NCBI RefSeq assembly: GCF_030247195.1
Contig: NC_080672.1
Coordinates: 30,263,906 to 30,327,905, forward strand
DNA from: Topomyia yanbarensis
Taxonomy: Eukaryota > Arthropoda > Insecta > Diptera > Culicidae
Length of the DNA: 64,000 nucleotides
Direction: 5' to 3'
A program made the position numbers and the translations under genes. Shown here piece by piece: positions 21,936 through 33,700 of this stretch. Position 1 is the first letter of the stretch, and every line of letters begins with the position of its first letter. The notes below the pieces were generated by a model. That model did no database searches. It was not told where the DNA came from and was given only the letters and a program-made list of their open reading frames with translations.

Positions 21936-23935
21936 ATTCTTTTTATCATAACTGTTGCTTTTATATGTTTTACTGCTGGTTGTGAATGAATTTTAGACTA
22001 GAAATGGTTTCTAGCAAATAATATATTGCCGAGAATGTTTTTTCTAGGATTGGAAAATTACTCAATTCATAATTTCATGAGTTTTAGGGCAATGAAGTTA
22101 TTTCCGGACTATTCGTAAAAAATAGAGTATAAGTTAGTATACTCGTTTTCAAGTTGTTTCATGAGGTTGTTTGTAGGTAATAAAGTTCCTTGTATCGAAT
22201 AAAAAGTGTGCATCTACCAAACAACCTATGTGAATGGAGTCTGAGGTAATTTTTCATGCTTTTGGTTAATTTGTAATAAATAATCAACATCATTAGTATG
22301 CACAACGATATTTGGAATATTGAAATTGAACCAACATTTTGGAATTAATTTATTTCCTAACCGTAAAATTATTGTGTTAAAGTTTTGAAACTAATAGATT
22401 TAACACATCTAAATTGTCGTATAATTTTTTCCATTGTTTTTTCTATGTTGATATATTTAACTAACTAACTAACTTTGAACAGCTTTTAGGCACTTCAGGT
22501 GAAAAACAATTTAAAAATTTGTTATTTTAGACGTTGTTATAGCCTAATTTTGTTAAATTCAGCGTTCAAGACTGTTTAGAGAAGATACTTTTATCGAACT
22601 TTTTCAGGAAAATGGTTCAAATAATTTATTAAATGCAAAAATCGTTGATTTTTGTTCTGGATTTATTGACAAATATGCTTACTATATTTATAAAATTAAT
22701 CAGGTAAACTATAGTAAATTTGTGTATGCCTATTTATTGCAATCAATGTTTCTAAAAAATCTCTTATGAAACTAAACTATGTATGGTTTGCCCGCTTATA
22801 ACTCTGCCATCAATAGAATTATTTTTATCATTTATATACCAACCGATTAAGAAACGCCTAACTTAAATATTGGTGGTAACTTACAAAGTTAAAGTAGTAT
22901 ATTAAAAATCGATAAAATTTAAGGCATCTGACAACATGCTTCTGCAGTTATTTCTGAAGCACGGGCGGACTCAACTGGATTTGCGTCTACCGAAAAACGG
23001 GCGTTAGTGGGTGGTTTTGCTGTGCGAAGAGACTGAGTTATGTTACAGAAGTTTTGATTTTGATTTGTTTTCAAATATTTGTAAAATAATCTTTAACGAG
23101 TCTTGGTAGTCTACCCAAAAGTAATGCTATATGACCAAGAGAAAGCACTGATTTGTGTTTGCCGTTGTATGTTATATGGGAGTTCCAAAGTGGAATTGTA
23201 ATGGAAGCATTAACATTCCCAGCACAGTATTTTGTTTAATTATTTCATAGTTTTGTTATGAACTGTATACCTGGTATACGCTGCCGTTCGTTTGGAATTC
23301 TTTAGGGTAAGAAAAATAATTTCGAGTCAATATTCATAATTCTGGCTGTTCTATAATATAAATCTACAAAATTTAAAATTAGAACTTACTCTCCCAGCAG
23401 CAGTTTGAGCGGATGTTCTTTTTATGATTAAAATTCATGATTAAAAATCTTGTCATATCTTAAGCGTTACTAAACTTATAATTATGCTTTTCCGGTTTAT
23501 CCAGTCTGAGTATCTGTCCTGCCCTATGTATTTACAACACATTTAAACGTGTTTTAAAATGAGCAATGAATAGCACTGTGGTGCATACTCACTATTATTG
23601 AGCTAATTGTTTTGAATATATTTTTTAGATAGTCCAACCCATTTTTGCTACATGGATCAGCTAAATAATGCCAATCAGCTAGTGAGTTAATTGATTAATT
23701 GAAACAATAGATTAGTTTAAAAGTAAAGTAGAGAGCATGTTGTTGTACTTGGTTTTAGAATTTTGTTGTGACGACGACTTACCTTGCAACACCGAGGCCC
23801 CTTTTCAAAATTCAAGAAGAAACAGCCGGTGAGTTTTTGAATGCTAGTAACTTTCAATGCACTGAACGGAATTGAACTATGTTAACACTAATCAGTCGGA
23901 AAAATGCGCTTATATTTTGTATTAACTTTTGAAGT
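21936..23935. other. Unassigned AT-rich DNA
   Basis: No gene or recognised repeat family. Contains a short (TAAC)n run at about 22451-22473. It could be intron or intergenic sequence. Confidence 0.4.
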
Positions 23936-24830
23936 AACGGGTGTTCAATAAAAAATGAGTATGATTTCAATACCTTTCTGTAATTAAAGTGAAGAGCGTT
24001 TTTTTTTCTCCAAGAGAATCGCTCTCTGGACTTCCCAGAAATGGGTGTCATGTTTCTTTTCGCTCGGGTCCTGTCAGTTCCATCGAAGATGGTGTCGAAA
24101 CAGCAAGCACTCCGCGAGCGTGTTGTATGGTTTTACGAAACGAATGGTCATTGTGGAAAAAAGTTGGCGGTAGACCACTTTCGAGACGAAAACGTGCCAG
24201 TGAGCACAATTTACTGAATTCTGGCTTCCTTGAGCGTGGAGCGGAAGGGTAGCGGTCATCTGGCGAAGATCGTGACGACGAAGAAGAAGGAAGCGTTGAA
24301 AAAGCTGTTCGACAACAATGACGGAACGAGTTTGCGTGACGCCGGCCGAAAATATCACTACTCCCATACCTTAATTCACCAAACCTATGGAGGACATTAT
24401 CTGTCGGAAGAAGACTTGGTTCCCCGAGTACACGGACGAGCAGATAGCGATCGTGAAATCGCAGTGCCGGTGGATGACGATGAATTACCGCGCCATTGCG
24501 CCAAGAAGACACTGAAGTATTTTGAGCAGAAAAAGATACCGTACGTGCCGAAAGAAAGGAACCCGACCAACTTGCCCCAGTGCCGTCCCATTGAAGATTT
24601 TTTCGGCTTCCTCAGTGCACTAGTGTACAAAGATAATTGGCATGTCAAGGATACGAAGCAGTTAACCACCAGGATCCGGAAGATCGACGTCAGTGTCGTC
24701 CAGCGCTCTTATGAGAGCATCGCGACTAATTTGCGTCGTACGGTTGACCACGGCCCCTTCTACAATATTCATTGAAGTTTTTTGAATGAACATTATGTTT
24801 TTAATAAAAAATACTGAATTCGTTGATTTT
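23936..24830 (+). mobile_element. Tc1/mariner element, internally deleted
   Basis: The element shares its leader (GTAACGGGTGTTCAATAAAA, GTAATTAAAGTGAAGAGCG) with the minus-strand copy at 13510-13990 and contains both the N- and C-terminal parts of a transposase gene without the middle. I could not define matching inverted ends with confidence, so the limits are approximate. Confidence 0.65.
24088..24775 (+). pseudogene. Tc1/mariner transposase with catalytic core deleted
   Basis: The frame opens at about 24088 with SKQQALRERVVWFYETN and KKLAVDHFRDENVPVSTIY, then a stop. It continues as a helix-turn-helix region (DGTSLRDAGRKYHYSHTL). Near 24470-24500 the sequence jumps to CAKKTLKYFEQKKIPYVPK, then NPTNLPQCRPIEDFFGFL with the C-terminal catalytic region, and ends LRRTVDHGP near 24760. 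About half of the expected length is lost, including the segment with the first Asp and the FWPD-type motif. A member of this family outside the window would have to supply activity. Confidence 0.78.
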
Positions 24831-25429
24831 TTTTGTTTTTCAACTAAATGACTAAAAAATTTCTCTTTTTTTTAACACACGTTATGCATGATTTCTAGAA
24901 ATAAAGAAAAAAATGCTTTTCAGAAAATCTTTCCAATCGACAAAAACGAAAATTCCTGTCTATTTGAGGCAGAGCCGTCAATATGGGGCACCGTAGAGAC
25001 TCAATCGAATACGAAAATTGATTTATACATGTCCCGTGTATTTGTTTTTGTATCATTTGTTGCTTGACTTTTGAACGTGCATCATCAAGGGTTCACATTT
25101 TTCGGATTTCATGTTAGTACTTCATGCTAACGCTTCCTGGCTGTGTGCAAAATATATCGAGCACTTTGCTTTGCGAAAAACAATTTCGGTACAAGTCTGT
25201 ACCGAGTTAACGAGTACACAATTTCCTGATGCCAATTGCCAGTACAACATGCATCCGTTGCCTGCTGAGGAGTAAGTTAAACTTTGCACACACGAACGAG
25301 TTTGTACAAATTGAATAGATTCGAGAGGAGCTTATTGAATGGTAAATCTTCAATTCTTACTTGGGATAATACCACAAAATTGGATTTTTTCTTACGCGTG
25401 AAAGAAATTACTGAGCATTTGGATACAAC
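24831..25429. other. Unassigned AT-rich DNA
   Basis: No gene or recognised repeat. Confidence 0.4.
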
Positions 25430-25790
25430 CGAGTAACTTTAGCGAGTTTATATTGTCGTTCAGCTATGTTTCTGACAGCATATTAATATCCTAATCTGCC
25501 TCAGATGTAGCCACAATCAGTTCATCGATCTTCGTGCTCAGTCTTCTCACATTCTGGTAGTATATTCCTAGTTGTTGAGTTTTCTTTATTATAGTTGGCA
25601 TCATCGGACGGTCGGAACCCAGAAACGATCGTGATGTCATCGTTGTATGAATTACTGATCGTTAGGTTAGCGGCAGAATCAGAACTAGAGCTGTGTTGTC
25701 TACCGGTTAAATGCAGGCGGGAATTTATTTGAGGGGGAGCAGTATCGAGCGTAGCTTCGGAGGGACATATACCCACTGAAATGATGTGAC
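25430..25790 (-). pseudogene. Non-LTR retrotransposon ORF2 start, endonuclease fragment
   Basis: On the minus strand a Ser/Thr-rich leader (25522-25776) leads into LGIYYQNVRRLSTKIDELIV and, after a stop, a decayed SET..LNDN block. YYQNVR is the first endonuclease motif with its Asn, and the Glu of the ET motif lies where LTETWL is expected. This is the usual N-terminal start of jockey-like ORF2 proteins in mosquitoes. The fragment ends within the endonuclease; nothing of the reverse transcriptase follows. Confidence 0.68.
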
Positions 25791-26153
25791 TAACAAAATA
25801 CTCGTGCTATATACAAATATTTAGAAAAACAACAAAACATTTTGTTTCAATCACGAAAGACTGCTTCGTCTTTGACGATGAATTTCGTGCAATGTACACT
25901 AAACATGTAAAATTGCGAAAATTTTCGTTTTTCAAGTGCCATGTTTTTAGTTCATGAAATAAAAGAAATCAACTATTTACAATGCACAAAAATGCTCGGG
26001 CCTACGGATGAACCTATTCGTAGCAGATTTACGAATAAATTCGTTCAGCGATATGCATTTTTTGTGCATTTATTTATTTAATGAATTATTGTACTACTTT
26101 GGGATATATTGTTAAATGTTAATGGTTTTTTGCCCTTTTTATTTCGACATTTT
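25791..26153. other. Unassigned AT-rich DNA
   Basis: No gene or recognised repeat. Confidence 0.35.
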
Positions 26154-26319
26154 CTTTTTTACATTTTTAACGACATTCGATTAGCTAGAGATTACTGGGT
26201 AGGGAGAGTCTGTATACTTCACATCCTTGCTCTGACTTGAGTACTATGGCTTTAATTTTCACAACTTTCCCTACCCAGTAATCTCTAGCTAATTGAATGT
26301 CGTTAAAAATGTAAAAAAG
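26154..26319. mobile_element. Short MITE with 54-bp inverted ends
   Basis: The left arm (26154-26207) starts CTTTTTTACATTTTTAACGA and runs to ATTACTGGGTAGGGA. The right arm (26266-26319) is its complement with only one clear mismatch inside. A loop of about 58 bp separates the arms. There is no coding content. The high arm identity suggests a young element. I did not find a clear target duplication. Confidence 0.85.
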
Positions 26320-26321
26320 TT

Positions 26322-26470
26322 AATGGTAATGTTGGTATTAATGGTGAGACTACTGATCGCGTTAGTGAATCGAAATATCTAGGAATAATAATCGATGATA
26401 AGTCATCATTTAAGTCTCACATCGACAACGTTAAATCAGAATTGTTTTCAAAAGTTTGGTATACTATGCC
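26322..26470 (+). pseudogene. Reverse transcriptase C-terminal scrap
   Basis: A short open segment includes SESKYLGIIIDDKSSFKSHI and DNVKSELFSKV, the stretch just after the reverse transcriptase fingers and palm in non-LTR elements (the YLGI..D..L.F..HI motif). It starts right after the MITE at 26319 and loses similarity at about 26470. Jockey-like origin is likely, but too little is left to place it. Confidence 0.65.
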
Positions 26471-26871
26471 AAAAAATGATTTAATGGTTAATCAGCGATG
26501 TTCGTAATTTTTATGAAAAAATCACAAAAAAAATGTATTTTTTCATATTGTTGTCCTAAAACCGCATAGTATTTTAACAAAAGAACATATAATTGCATTA
26601 CGTTTGAAAGGTCATTAATTTTTTTCCATGACACTTCAAAAATTGAAAATAGGTTGAAAAATGACCGGGCTGAACTTTTTTTCGTTGCAAAAGTTCCGAA
26701 AAATAGTTTTTTGGATATAAATCAAGATTTTGAGGGTATGCTAAATTGATCGAATGTGGTTTTATGTTGTATTTGACCAGATCTGCAACCTTTAACAGAT
26801 CGCTTGGAAAGTATATTCATTTTTTTTTTATTTTGTGGCATCGTGTCATTGCTTGGAGTGAAAGTTTGGAT
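26471..26871. other. Unassigned AT-rich DNA
   Basis: Contains several A/T homopolymers. No gene recognised. Confidence 0.35.
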
Positions 26872-27294
26872 TTTAGTGTTTCGGATTCTCCCCGTCAGTA
26901 ACTGACATCAACTTGGAACCCGTTAAATATGTTCAAACCAGCACCAAATTGGCTCCAGTTAGTCACTAAATCTAAAAAGTCACGCGTACTGTGTGAACGC
27001 CTCCATAATTGGATTGTTCCAAGTGACGTCTTGGTAGTAAGCGCAGAAGTTCTGGTTCGCTGATAAGGAAGTTGACTAGTTTTTCGTTCGAGGACCAATC
27101 GCCTGGCACTATGCAATTTTTTTCCTCAAATTAGATACTAAATTGGAATAGGGCCAAATTTTGTGCATAAGGCCCCAATACCTGTGCTTTTTGGTTAAGG
27201 TATCTAACTGGGGCGAATTTGGTGCTAGTTTGGACTTATCTAACGGGCTCCTAGTTGGTGTCAGTTACTGAAGAGGAGAATCCGAAACACTAAA
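26872..27294. mobile_element. Long-inverted-repeat MITE, copy 1
   Basis: The left arm begins TTTAGTGTTTCGGATTCTCC. The right end is the complement of TTTAGTGTTTCGGATTCTCC, and inverted similarity extends about 90 bp inward, including AACCAGCACCAAATTGG-like sequence in both arms. It is about 420 bp long with no coding content. A second copy, lacking the right part, starts at 52375. Confidence 0.85.
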
Positions 27295-28157
27295 TCCCAA
27301 GCTTTCATGTTATGTATTGTGCCTTTATGTGTAAAATATGGTCTTTTCCAATTTTTTTCTCATTTGGGTAAACAAAATTTTATGAATGGAATGCTGTCTT
27401 GATATTTATGTGATCGAACTGAAAGGGGAAGTGATAGGTACAACACTAGGCTGATGCAAGAACTCCAAAATTTTTATTTAGTATTATCACAGAACTCCTT
27501 GTTGAACAACGGCGTTTTAATCGTGCAGTAACATTGACACAGTTCAAAATATTATGTATTTTACATATAAAACCTATGCTATATTTTTCATTAGTGGAGG
27601 CCTGTCACTACGTTAGTATCTGATTCTGATGAGACGAAATCGAAACGCAAATTCCATAACTAATTCAATTTATATAAAATCTGGTTTATAGTCTTTATGA
27701 TGATTACATAAGTTCGACGCAGGTGCGGGCTGAGCAGATAGAGACTCTCTCGAAAGCGAACATAGTGATCAGGACAGACAGCTTGTCCGGTTGAATATAA
27801 GCTCTTGGACATTTGTTGTGATCAGGCCTCGATGATTCTTTCTGACATGATAAGCCTACAGGTTCAATTCTCGAATAATGTAGGATGCTTCCAGGTAACT
27901 GTATGAGGTAGCCCCACCATCATTAATATACATTTGGTGCTAGTATAGTGCAAATATAATGCTAATAAAATGATATTGAAATACTGTAGGCTTTTTAGTT
28001 ATGTGTCAGCTCTCGAAATTTTTTTTTTGGCAAAGTTCATTGCATTCGATCATATGCAATATTGCCTAGGCAGCAAAAGCAGCGCACTTGCTGTGAATAA
28101 CGAAGCACGGTACCCCGAGACTTATTAATTTTCGTATGAGAACAACACAAATTATTA
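27295..28157. other. Unassigned DNA
   Basis: No gene recognised. GGTTCAATTCTCG at about 27862 resembles a B box, but no A box is convincing upstream. Confidence 0.35.
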
Positions 28158-28460
28158 TAGGGGAAAAATTGTTCATAAAATCGTGAATAAAATGGATTCT
28201 GGACAATCACGTTTTTACGTTACGAAAACGCCTATATAACGCTTTGATTAGTGGAGATATTAGTTTTTGATTTGTGAACTTCAGTCATGGTTTCCGCCAT
28301 ACCATTTCCAAATCGATTTTCTGTGCGTGAAGCAGTTCATAACTTTATGAGCATTATTCATAAAACCAAAGCTTAAATCATGATTTTTTTTCATAGCTTT
28401 TAGAACATTTTTCAGAGTTCGACTGTGCAAAGTGAACTGATTCATGATTAGTTACATCTT

Positions 28461-28617
28461 GGTAGAAAGATGAACGACCCCTCTGTTTTCAGTAATGAGA
28501 GATGGCGTTTGGTCACGGGTTTCTTACAATAATATTTTATTGCGTCTATCGTCTATCGTCTATAGACGCAATAAAATATTGTAAGAAACCCGTGACCAAA
28601 CGACATCTCTCATTACT
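28461..28617. mobile_element. Hairpin insertion with about 57-bp arms
   Basis: GTTACATCTT flanks the insert on both sides (28451-28460 and 28618-28627), a 9-10 bp duplication. Inside, after about 29 bp of lead sequence, an arm from CAGTAATGAGAGATG to TTTATTGCGTCTAT (about 28490-28549) is followed by a loop of about a dozen bases (CGTCTATCGTCT) and a complementary arm to 28618. The arms differ only by one base and a 3-bp gap. The lead sequence has no counterpart on the right, so it is asymmetric for a simple MITE. Confidence 0.78.
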
Positions 28618-29065
28618 GTTACATCTTTAGCATTATCTGGTTTTCGTGGTTGTGTAGTTGTTCACAAAATCATAATACTCTTTCAATCCTTTCAATTATC
28701 GTAACTGGTTCATGATTCCTGATATATTAGTCCCATATTAATAGCCGTTCTCGTGAAATAGTTTACAAAATCACAAAACGATACGTATACGAGAATTGAT
28801 TCATGATTTCTGAAGAATTAGTCACAGCTCACCATTCATGGTCATGAAACAGTTCACAAAACCATGAACTAATTTTCATATATTCGTGAACTAGTTCCTG
28901 ATTCCTAGTATAATAGTCTCGCTTACTATTCAAGCTCGTGAAATAATTCACGTAATCGAAAAATATTATTCATGTGTACGTGAACTGATCCATGATTCCT
29001 AGCGACTGACCATTCGTGCTCGTGAAACAGTATACAAAATCGCGAAGTTTTATTTATGGAAATGT

Positions 29066-29383
29066 TACCAAGACCGTTGTCAACTTATCGACCTCGATTT
29101 GCTGTCTGTTCGTCGAGACGTTGCTAAGGCAGTTTTCATTGCTGATCTGCTTCAATCAAGAATCGATTGTTCTGATCTTCTGCAACTTGTGGATTTTGAC
29201 ATTCATCGTCGTATTCTTAGATTTTATTCATTTTTAAGAATCCCTCGAGCCAGAACTAATTACGGCTATAATCAGCCATTCATTAGCATGTGCCGTCTAT
29301 TTAATCGTTGCTCCAATGTTTTCGATTTTAACCTGTCACGTCGTGCTGTAAAACAATTATTTCTAAACTCCTTGTCTCGATAG
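29066..29383 (+). pseudogene. Jockey-like ORF2 C-terminus
   Basis: An open stretch of about 100 codons contains RRDVAKAVFIADLLQSRIDC, then LRIPRARTNYGYNQPF, ISMCRLFNRCSNVFDFNLSR and a stop after LNSLSR at 29383. This is the C-terminal tail that follows the reverse transcriptase in mosquito jockey-like proteins. It has no catalytic residues. The remaining frame is unbroken, which suggests a fairly recent insertion. Confidence 0.78.
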
Positions 29384-29592
29384 TCATAGCTCTAGTACTA
29401 GTCCTTAGATATAAATGAGGTTCTGTTAATGTTAATTGTATAGTATTAGTCAATGAAATGTATCATTTGGAAATGTGTAATCTGTTGATACAAAAGATGA
29501 GGAGGTTTTATGCCGCCTGGAGAGCGAGATTGAAAGGTTGCAAGAATTTCAGCTCCAGGAGGCTTTTCCCTACTCCAAATAAACAAATAAAC
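29066..29592 (+). mobile_element. 5'-truncated jockey-like retrotransposon 3' end
   Basis: The insert begins within the last part of ORF2 and ends with CTCCAAATAAACAAATAAAC, a tail style common in mosquito jockey elements. AAATGT flanks it (29060-29065 and 29593-29598), a plausible short target duplication. It lies inside foldback copy 2. Severe 5' truncation is usual for target-primed reverse transcription. Confidence 0.8.
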
Positions 29593-30790
29593 AAATGTAA
29601 ACTGATTCGTGATTCCTAGTATATTAGTCACACTTGACCATGCTTGCCCGTGAAATAAATCGCAAAATTAAACAATATTATTCACGAATTCGTGAACTGG
29701 TTCATGGTTCGTAGCACATGAGTCACGATCTATCTTGAGCGCTTGTGATATTCAGAAGACATCCGTAATAATTTTCAATTTCATGCAACTCTGCACATAG
29801 TCTTGGAACTATTCACAATTCACTATTCACAAAATTTGGTTTTTTCCGTGGAATGCCATATAGTTATGTCCAGCTTTTAGCGGCTAGTAATAGGTGCGAG
29901 CAGCAGATATAAGAACGTCGTTATTTATTAATTAAGGTTAAATATGATGTCCGGATATAAAATGAAAAGTGCGCTGAACAGCAACATATATAATAGAGCC
30001 ACAAATCGTGTTCGTGATGTAGTTCACAAAACAAGATATCGCGAATCAGTTACGCTTTTATGATCTAATTCATATGATCGCGGTACTCCGAGTAAAAAAT
30101 TCGATAGTAATTAAACACAAAAATAAGTAACATTCCACGTGTCAAATTCGAAAGTGAGTTTGTGAATAAAACGTGCATAACATTTACGAAAATAATGACT
30201 AAGATGCTGAATTCATGAACATAAATTACATTACTCGTGCCTAAAATATAAAAAATCGTGACTATTATCCTGAAATCATGAATACAAAACACTCTACTTG
30301 TGACTAAAACATCACGAAAACATGAATATAAATTGTGATTATCGTAACTAAGGTCCTGAAATCATGAACATAAATCGTGGTACTCTGCAAGAAAAATCCC
30401 ATAGTAAACTCATGAATAAAATATCACGGTAACATGAAGAGAAATTAAGAAATTCGCAATCAAGCTCCTGAAATCATGAACATCGTTTAAATATTGGTTC
30501 GTTTAGTTGATATTTTTATACAAACCAATGTATCCCCAACGTATGAACAAGAATCAAAACAAAAACTAAACTTGTCCAAAGAATAACCACAGTAACCCAA
30601 CCAAACATTGCAATGTAACGCCGTGCACATTTTAGCGTGAACTAGTTTTTTTTTTAAAACACACATAGTTTCATGAATACGAGGTTTATTATCTATAATT
30701 TCAGGAAATTGGTCACAATTTTCGTAAATCGTTCAGTTCCCGAATCGTGAGTTTTTGTTCATGAATTAATGAACGAATTTTTTTCGTGTA

Positions 30791-33700
30791 AAAGAAAGTC
30801 AATTGGAGTCATTCATTTTTCTGCTTTTCGTTCATCATACCGAAAAGAGAACATAAGCAAAAATTACATACATGACGGAAAATGATAGCAAATTGAGGCT
30901 GTATAATAGCATGAGTAATACTGATAATAAGCTTTCATATTTGACAGTTATATATTGGTGAAATTTTAAAATATGTTGCAAAAATGAACATTTTCTGGCA
31001 TGGTATAAGCATTCAATCAGTATGTTGGGTTCGCCAGCTCTTACAGCCAGCTCTCTTGGTGAGTTCTAAAGTTGTAACGTGACTTCTTGTGTACTAGTGA
31101 CTGACAGAACGGCTGGTGAATTTTTCAGGGATATTTTAAAATTCATTCACGTGCCACTTTGCAAGATTTTGAGTTGGGGTACCACCTGCTGAAATTATTT
31201 TCCTAATTTCGTTTCCAGGTTTTGAATTTTTGGAAGCTTTTTTCTGGGCAGGGTGGAGTTTTAAATTTTAAGTTGTGTTAGACTATCACCGAAACTTGGT
31301 TTGCAGAGTTATATATACTTTTGTTATTAGTTGTTAAGTTTATATGCTAATAATCATATTTTTCCGTTATCGCGTCTACCTAATACATTAAATCATCCCT
31401 GCTGAAATGTCAGATGTAGGCGATTAATAAAAACTTGAAATTCCTAAATCTCTTAAACGACCAGTTCCAATTCTCTAGGAAAGCGACATAAAAACAAGTT
31501 TCACAAAATTGGCATTCGGATCACATGTTGCATAGTGACGCAAGCATTAAGTGAACCATGATCACTCCCACACAGTCAGTTTTTTCCCGTTTTCCCCAAC
31601 TTCCAACGGAAATGCGCAACAAAAAAAAAATCCCCAACCATATGAGCAAAAAGCTACATTCAGCACGGAAGCACTTCTGGGAACGTCAGAGTCATTCGTG
31701 GAAGATTAATTGATCTCTCCCAGCGGATGTTTGCACATTTATAACCGTCACTGAGCTGTGTACCATGGCAGCAGCAGCGCAGCAAATGTGCATGCATATT
31801 CATATGGAGCCGCCCCGTCGTCAGTCGGTCGGTTGCTTGGCTGCAAGCTAAGCCAGTGCCCATGGAGACAACTCGAATGTGAATGTTAGCGAAAGATTTG
31901 AACCTGAGTCGATGTCGACTCTTTTTGATGACAATCCGTAATCACAAATTTGCTACATTTCACTTTCGTCGAACCTTCTTGTTGACCTCGTCTACCAAAA
32001 AAAAATCCTGGAATCAATAGCCATGAATAAGCTTCCTTTCCAAAGAGCTTCTGACTACACGGGCACGTTTGTCGTTAGGCGCGCGCGTTCATTTGTGTTG
32101 TGAATTAAAGGCAGAACACAGCCGAAACTTGCTTTCTCATATCCCAAAGGTTGGAGCTGAATCGTTTCGGTTAGTGCCAAAGGAAAAATGGAACACGCGT
32201 ATCATCCGAGAGAGGCACCAGCATCAACAGACGGAATCGACGGCAAGAAAAACAAGGATCACACGACAGCGTCTAATGGAATGTGCGTTACGCCTTGCTG
32301 GGGATGAATAACAGGCGATTTATTGAGCTTGGGGCACAGAGGCAAAAAAGTCGAGGATTTGCTTCAACTCGCTTCGGGGTCCCGTTCGGTGTGTTCCTTT
32401 TTTCGGTTTTCTTTCACAGTACAGGCTTGTTCTTTTCGGGTTGGCGTGCGACGATTGGGGATACTGGTTTGTGGCAGCACACAACAATGGAAAGATTTTC
32501 TGTGTGTGGCATTTTACGAGCTTTCTGTAAAAGGATTTCCCCTTCCGGGGTTGTAGTAAAGTTGTTGTAAAATACAACTCTGCACATGGAGATCAATGAC
32601 TGTCGCAAATTGTTGCCAAAATCGTTCAGGAGCTGGGCATTTTTGTTTGAAGTGACCCAGATTACTTGAAATGAAAGGTTGCAAATTTTTATTCAAATCA
32701 AACTTTCGCCTGGTAAAAAGACCGGCGGAAGTGGCGCGACATGGTTATATTCGTTGAAAGTCATGCAAGGCATTCGAAATATACTAACATGGAAAGCAAC
32801 TGTTGGCTAAAGTGTATATTTTATAACGGGTTTTTCACATTGAAAGCAATGTCTTTTAGCAGGTAAACTAGTGGTATGAAAATTTTAGACGGTTGCCTTC
32901 GTTCTCCAGACAATGCACACAGGACAAAAGTAACTATTTTGCCGTTCGCTTTGCGCTGGCTCGGGCAGAAGCAGAAGCGCACTGAGCATCGCGACTGGTG
33001 TCTTCGATGGTTGGAAATAGACCGAACATATTTTTTTTAATCTTTGCCAAAACTTGCAATAAAATTAAATTACGATTTAGCCTATAAAGTTCCACATTAT
33101 TTATTACAGTTTTTCTAAATATGATTTGGTTATAAATACAACAAATTTGACCACAATTAAGCTTGAATTTGAACAAAATTTGAAAGAATTGATTTTAAGA
33201 ATTTGAGTAAAGTAGTCTAAAAAGTAATTTTTCAACTAAAGCAATAACATTTCCTTACATCTTTAAAAAGTCCTTTGGTTATCAACGCTTGCGATGGCCC
33301 ACAGTTAAGCTGGCTAAAAAATGGTCTAAGCAACGCCACAAAACGACATCACACAAGTGTGGTGAGGTTTGGCACATTTCTCAATCTATTCAGCTGCCGT
33401 TCGCTCCTATGTGGCGTCGGAAGGTAGCAAAAAAAGTTACAAAATATTTACTACCATCGTTGAAGACGAGCCCGGAATAGTTGGCGCTACAGGCTCGTGA
33501 CTGGCATGTTGAAGAGTGTCTGTTGATTTTTTTCCCGGTACCGGCTGACTCCGTACCAACCAACTCTATTATTGTCCTCTATACTGGGTTGCGGGAGACG
33601 GGAAGGGCGGCGAACCAAATTGTCGAAGATTTTTGTCGTACTCGAGGACATCGGAACGAGGCCATTCCGTTGGGTACGAGTATAGGCATTTTCTTTTTTC

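Larger units (their letters stand above)
28158..30790. mobile_element. Foldback-like TA-flanked element, copy 2
   Basis: Starts at TA (28158-28159) followed by GGGGAAAAATTG and ends ATTTTTTTCGTGTA at 30790, matching the ends of copy 1. The left half carries units with GTGAACTGGTTCATGATT and AGTCACAGCTCACC-type steps. The right half carries the diverged complements (AATCGTGACTATTATCCTGA, AATCATGAACATAAATC). Two later insertions sit in the left half: a hairpin at 28461-28617 and a jockey-type 3' end at 29066-29592. No coding sequence belongs to the element itself. Confidence 0.7.

Noticed and set aside
27840..27900. A third SINE with a B-box-like GGTTCAATTC
   Set aside because: No matching A box at the right distance and no second copy in the window.
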